Under the pieces are notes generated by a model. That model made no database searches, was not told the origin of the DNA, and saw nothing but the letters and a program-made list of their open reading frames with translations. From JAGLSB01 sp023135955 (lineage in GTDB: Bacteria; Bacteroidota; Bacteroidia; Bacteroidales; GCA-2748055): 6,541 nt of DNA. The position numbers and the translations under genes were made by a program. Positions 6,022 to 6,541 of the stretch are shown in pieces. Location of the stretch: positions 1-6,541 of the forward strand of contig DAOVIO010000201.1 in the NCBI GenBank assembly GCA_030673645.1, written 5' to 3'. Position 1 is the first letter of the stretch, and each line of letters opens with the position of its first letter.

Positions 6022-6418
6022 ATGATTAGAAATTTAATTTGGTATGGGAAACGATTAGAATCATTTTAACGCTACTGAATATTTTGTTTAAAGTAACTTT
6101 TTTTCTATTGTTATTAACACACTTCCTATTTTTTTTACAAAAGATTGTTAATAAAAAAGAACCGAAAGAAACATATTTAATATAAATATATCAAGAAAGT
6201 CAATGAAATAAACACTTTTTAATGTAATTGAGTTCGTTATTTGGAACGGCTATAAATTAAAAATTCTAAATTTATTCCTTATTCTAATTTCTATATCGTT
6301 ATATACAACAACTATTTATAACATGTATAACAAAATTAATTTAAATATAATCTAAATCAAAAAGAAATTGGCCAACAATAGGATATAAAAGGGTAAATAT
6401 AATTTTAGAGGTCAGTAG
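6022..6418. other. AT-rich gene-free stretch between the two-gene unit and the IS end
   Basis: About 400 bp contain no credible open frame on either strand. There are several short AT-only inverted repeats, such as a 7-bp ATATTTA/TAAATAT stem near 6173-6190, of a kind expected by chance at this composition. It presumably holds the promoter and leader of the minus-strand two-gene unit. Confidence 0.5.
6331..6360 (-). promoter_or_regulatory. Candidate Bacteroidota-type promoter
   Basis: On the minus strand TAATTTTG (6338-6331) fits the -7 consensus TAnnTTTG exactly. A TTG (6360-6358), preceded by further Ts, lies 19 bases upstream, the spacing expected for the -33 element. Transcription would run toward the 79- and 215-residue genes, leaving a leader of roughly 300 bases. 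AT-rich DNA yields such matches by chance, and the distance is long, so this is tentative. Confidence 0.3.
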
Positions 6419-6541
6419 TTAGGTGCATATTAATTTTTCTTGATAAATTTTCTCGGCAGTTATCATTCTCCTGATCAAATTATTAAATATGTTCTCTTTC
6501 ATTAGCGAGCGGTTAATCCGATAACAAAATTCATTAAGGTA
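6408..6541. mobile_element. Right-edge insertion sequence, IS1595/ISXO2-like (partial)
   Basis: The transposase 3' end described at 6419-6541 shows that an insertion sequence enters the window from the right. GAGGTCAGTAGTTAGG at 6408-6423 overlaps the transposase stop codon. It is the probable terminal inverted repeat, because the reading frame of compact IS1595-type elements often runs to within a few bases of the end. The other end and any target duplication lie beyond the window, so the boundary is an inference. Confidence 0.5.
6419..6541 (-). CDS. IS1595/ISXO2-like transposase, C-terminal fragment at window edge
   Basis: Reading the minus strand from the window edge gives 40 residues and then TAA (6421-6419). 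It begins YLNEFCYRINRSL, the typical end of ISXO2-like DDE transposases (usually YLNEFCYRFNRR). The remainder (KENIFNNLIRRM, then ITAEKIYQEK) fits the following helix. The rest of the gene, with its catalytic residues, lies outside the window, so intactness cannot be judged. The transposase would move the element by cut-and-paste or copying of DNA between short terminal inverted repeats. The call rests on one strongly characteristic motif. Confidence 0.75.
   Translation of the reverse strand, partial: YLNEFCYRINRSLMKENIFNNLIRRMITAEKIYQEKLICT

Noticed and set aside
6173..6190. AT-only inverted repeat ATATTTA/TAAATAT as a regulatory hairpin
   Set aside because: A 7-bp AT-only stem is expected by chance in such AT-rich DNA and would be unstable as RNA.

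Overview
The window looks like chromosomal DNA of a member of the Bacteroidota. It is AT-rich and has no clear Shine-Dalgarno sequences. It carries a DUF4294 protein, which I know only from that phylum, and candidate promoters of the TTG/TAnnTTTG type. The style of the genes and of one repeated palindrome would fit a Marinilabiliales-like lineage, but that placement is a guess. I see no tRNA, rRNA or CRISPR array.

Layout, left to right. Positions 1-145 are non-coding and hold three hairpins, including a long one at 100-145; they resemble repeat or mobile-element debris. A plus-strand gene at 215-814 encodes an exported DUF4294 protein with a suspicious TTG start. From 4971 down to 992, on the minus strand, runs a co-oriented cluster. 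In transcription order it holds an MlrC/M81-type metallopeptidase lacking its N-terminal part, a CutC gene with its middle removed, an ACT-domain protein, a NagA-like deacetylase with a signal peptide, and a NagB-like deaminase. The ACT and NagA-like genes overlap by 4 bp (ATGA). Two copies of an 18-bp perfect palindrome lie between nagA and nagB.

From 5131 to 6021 a two-gene minus-strand unit, spaced by 3 bp, encodes two proteins I cannot assign: a 79-residue protein and a 215-residue helical protein with one C-terminal membrane segment. About 400 bp of gene-free AT-rich DNA follows. At the right edge the window enters the 3' end of an IS1595/ISXO2-like transposase.

The NagA-like and NagB-like proteins would carry out consecutive steps of N-acetyl-amino-sugar breakdown: deacetylation, then deamination and isomerisation to fructose-6-phosphate. 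The NagA-like protein has an export signal and subfamily motifs unlike E. coli NagA, so its true substrate is uncertain. The damage to mlrC and cutC shows that the upstream part of this cluster is decaying. The unassigned two-gene unit and the insertion sequence sit exactly where the mlrC homology breaks off, so the right third of the window is probably an acquired or rearranged segment.
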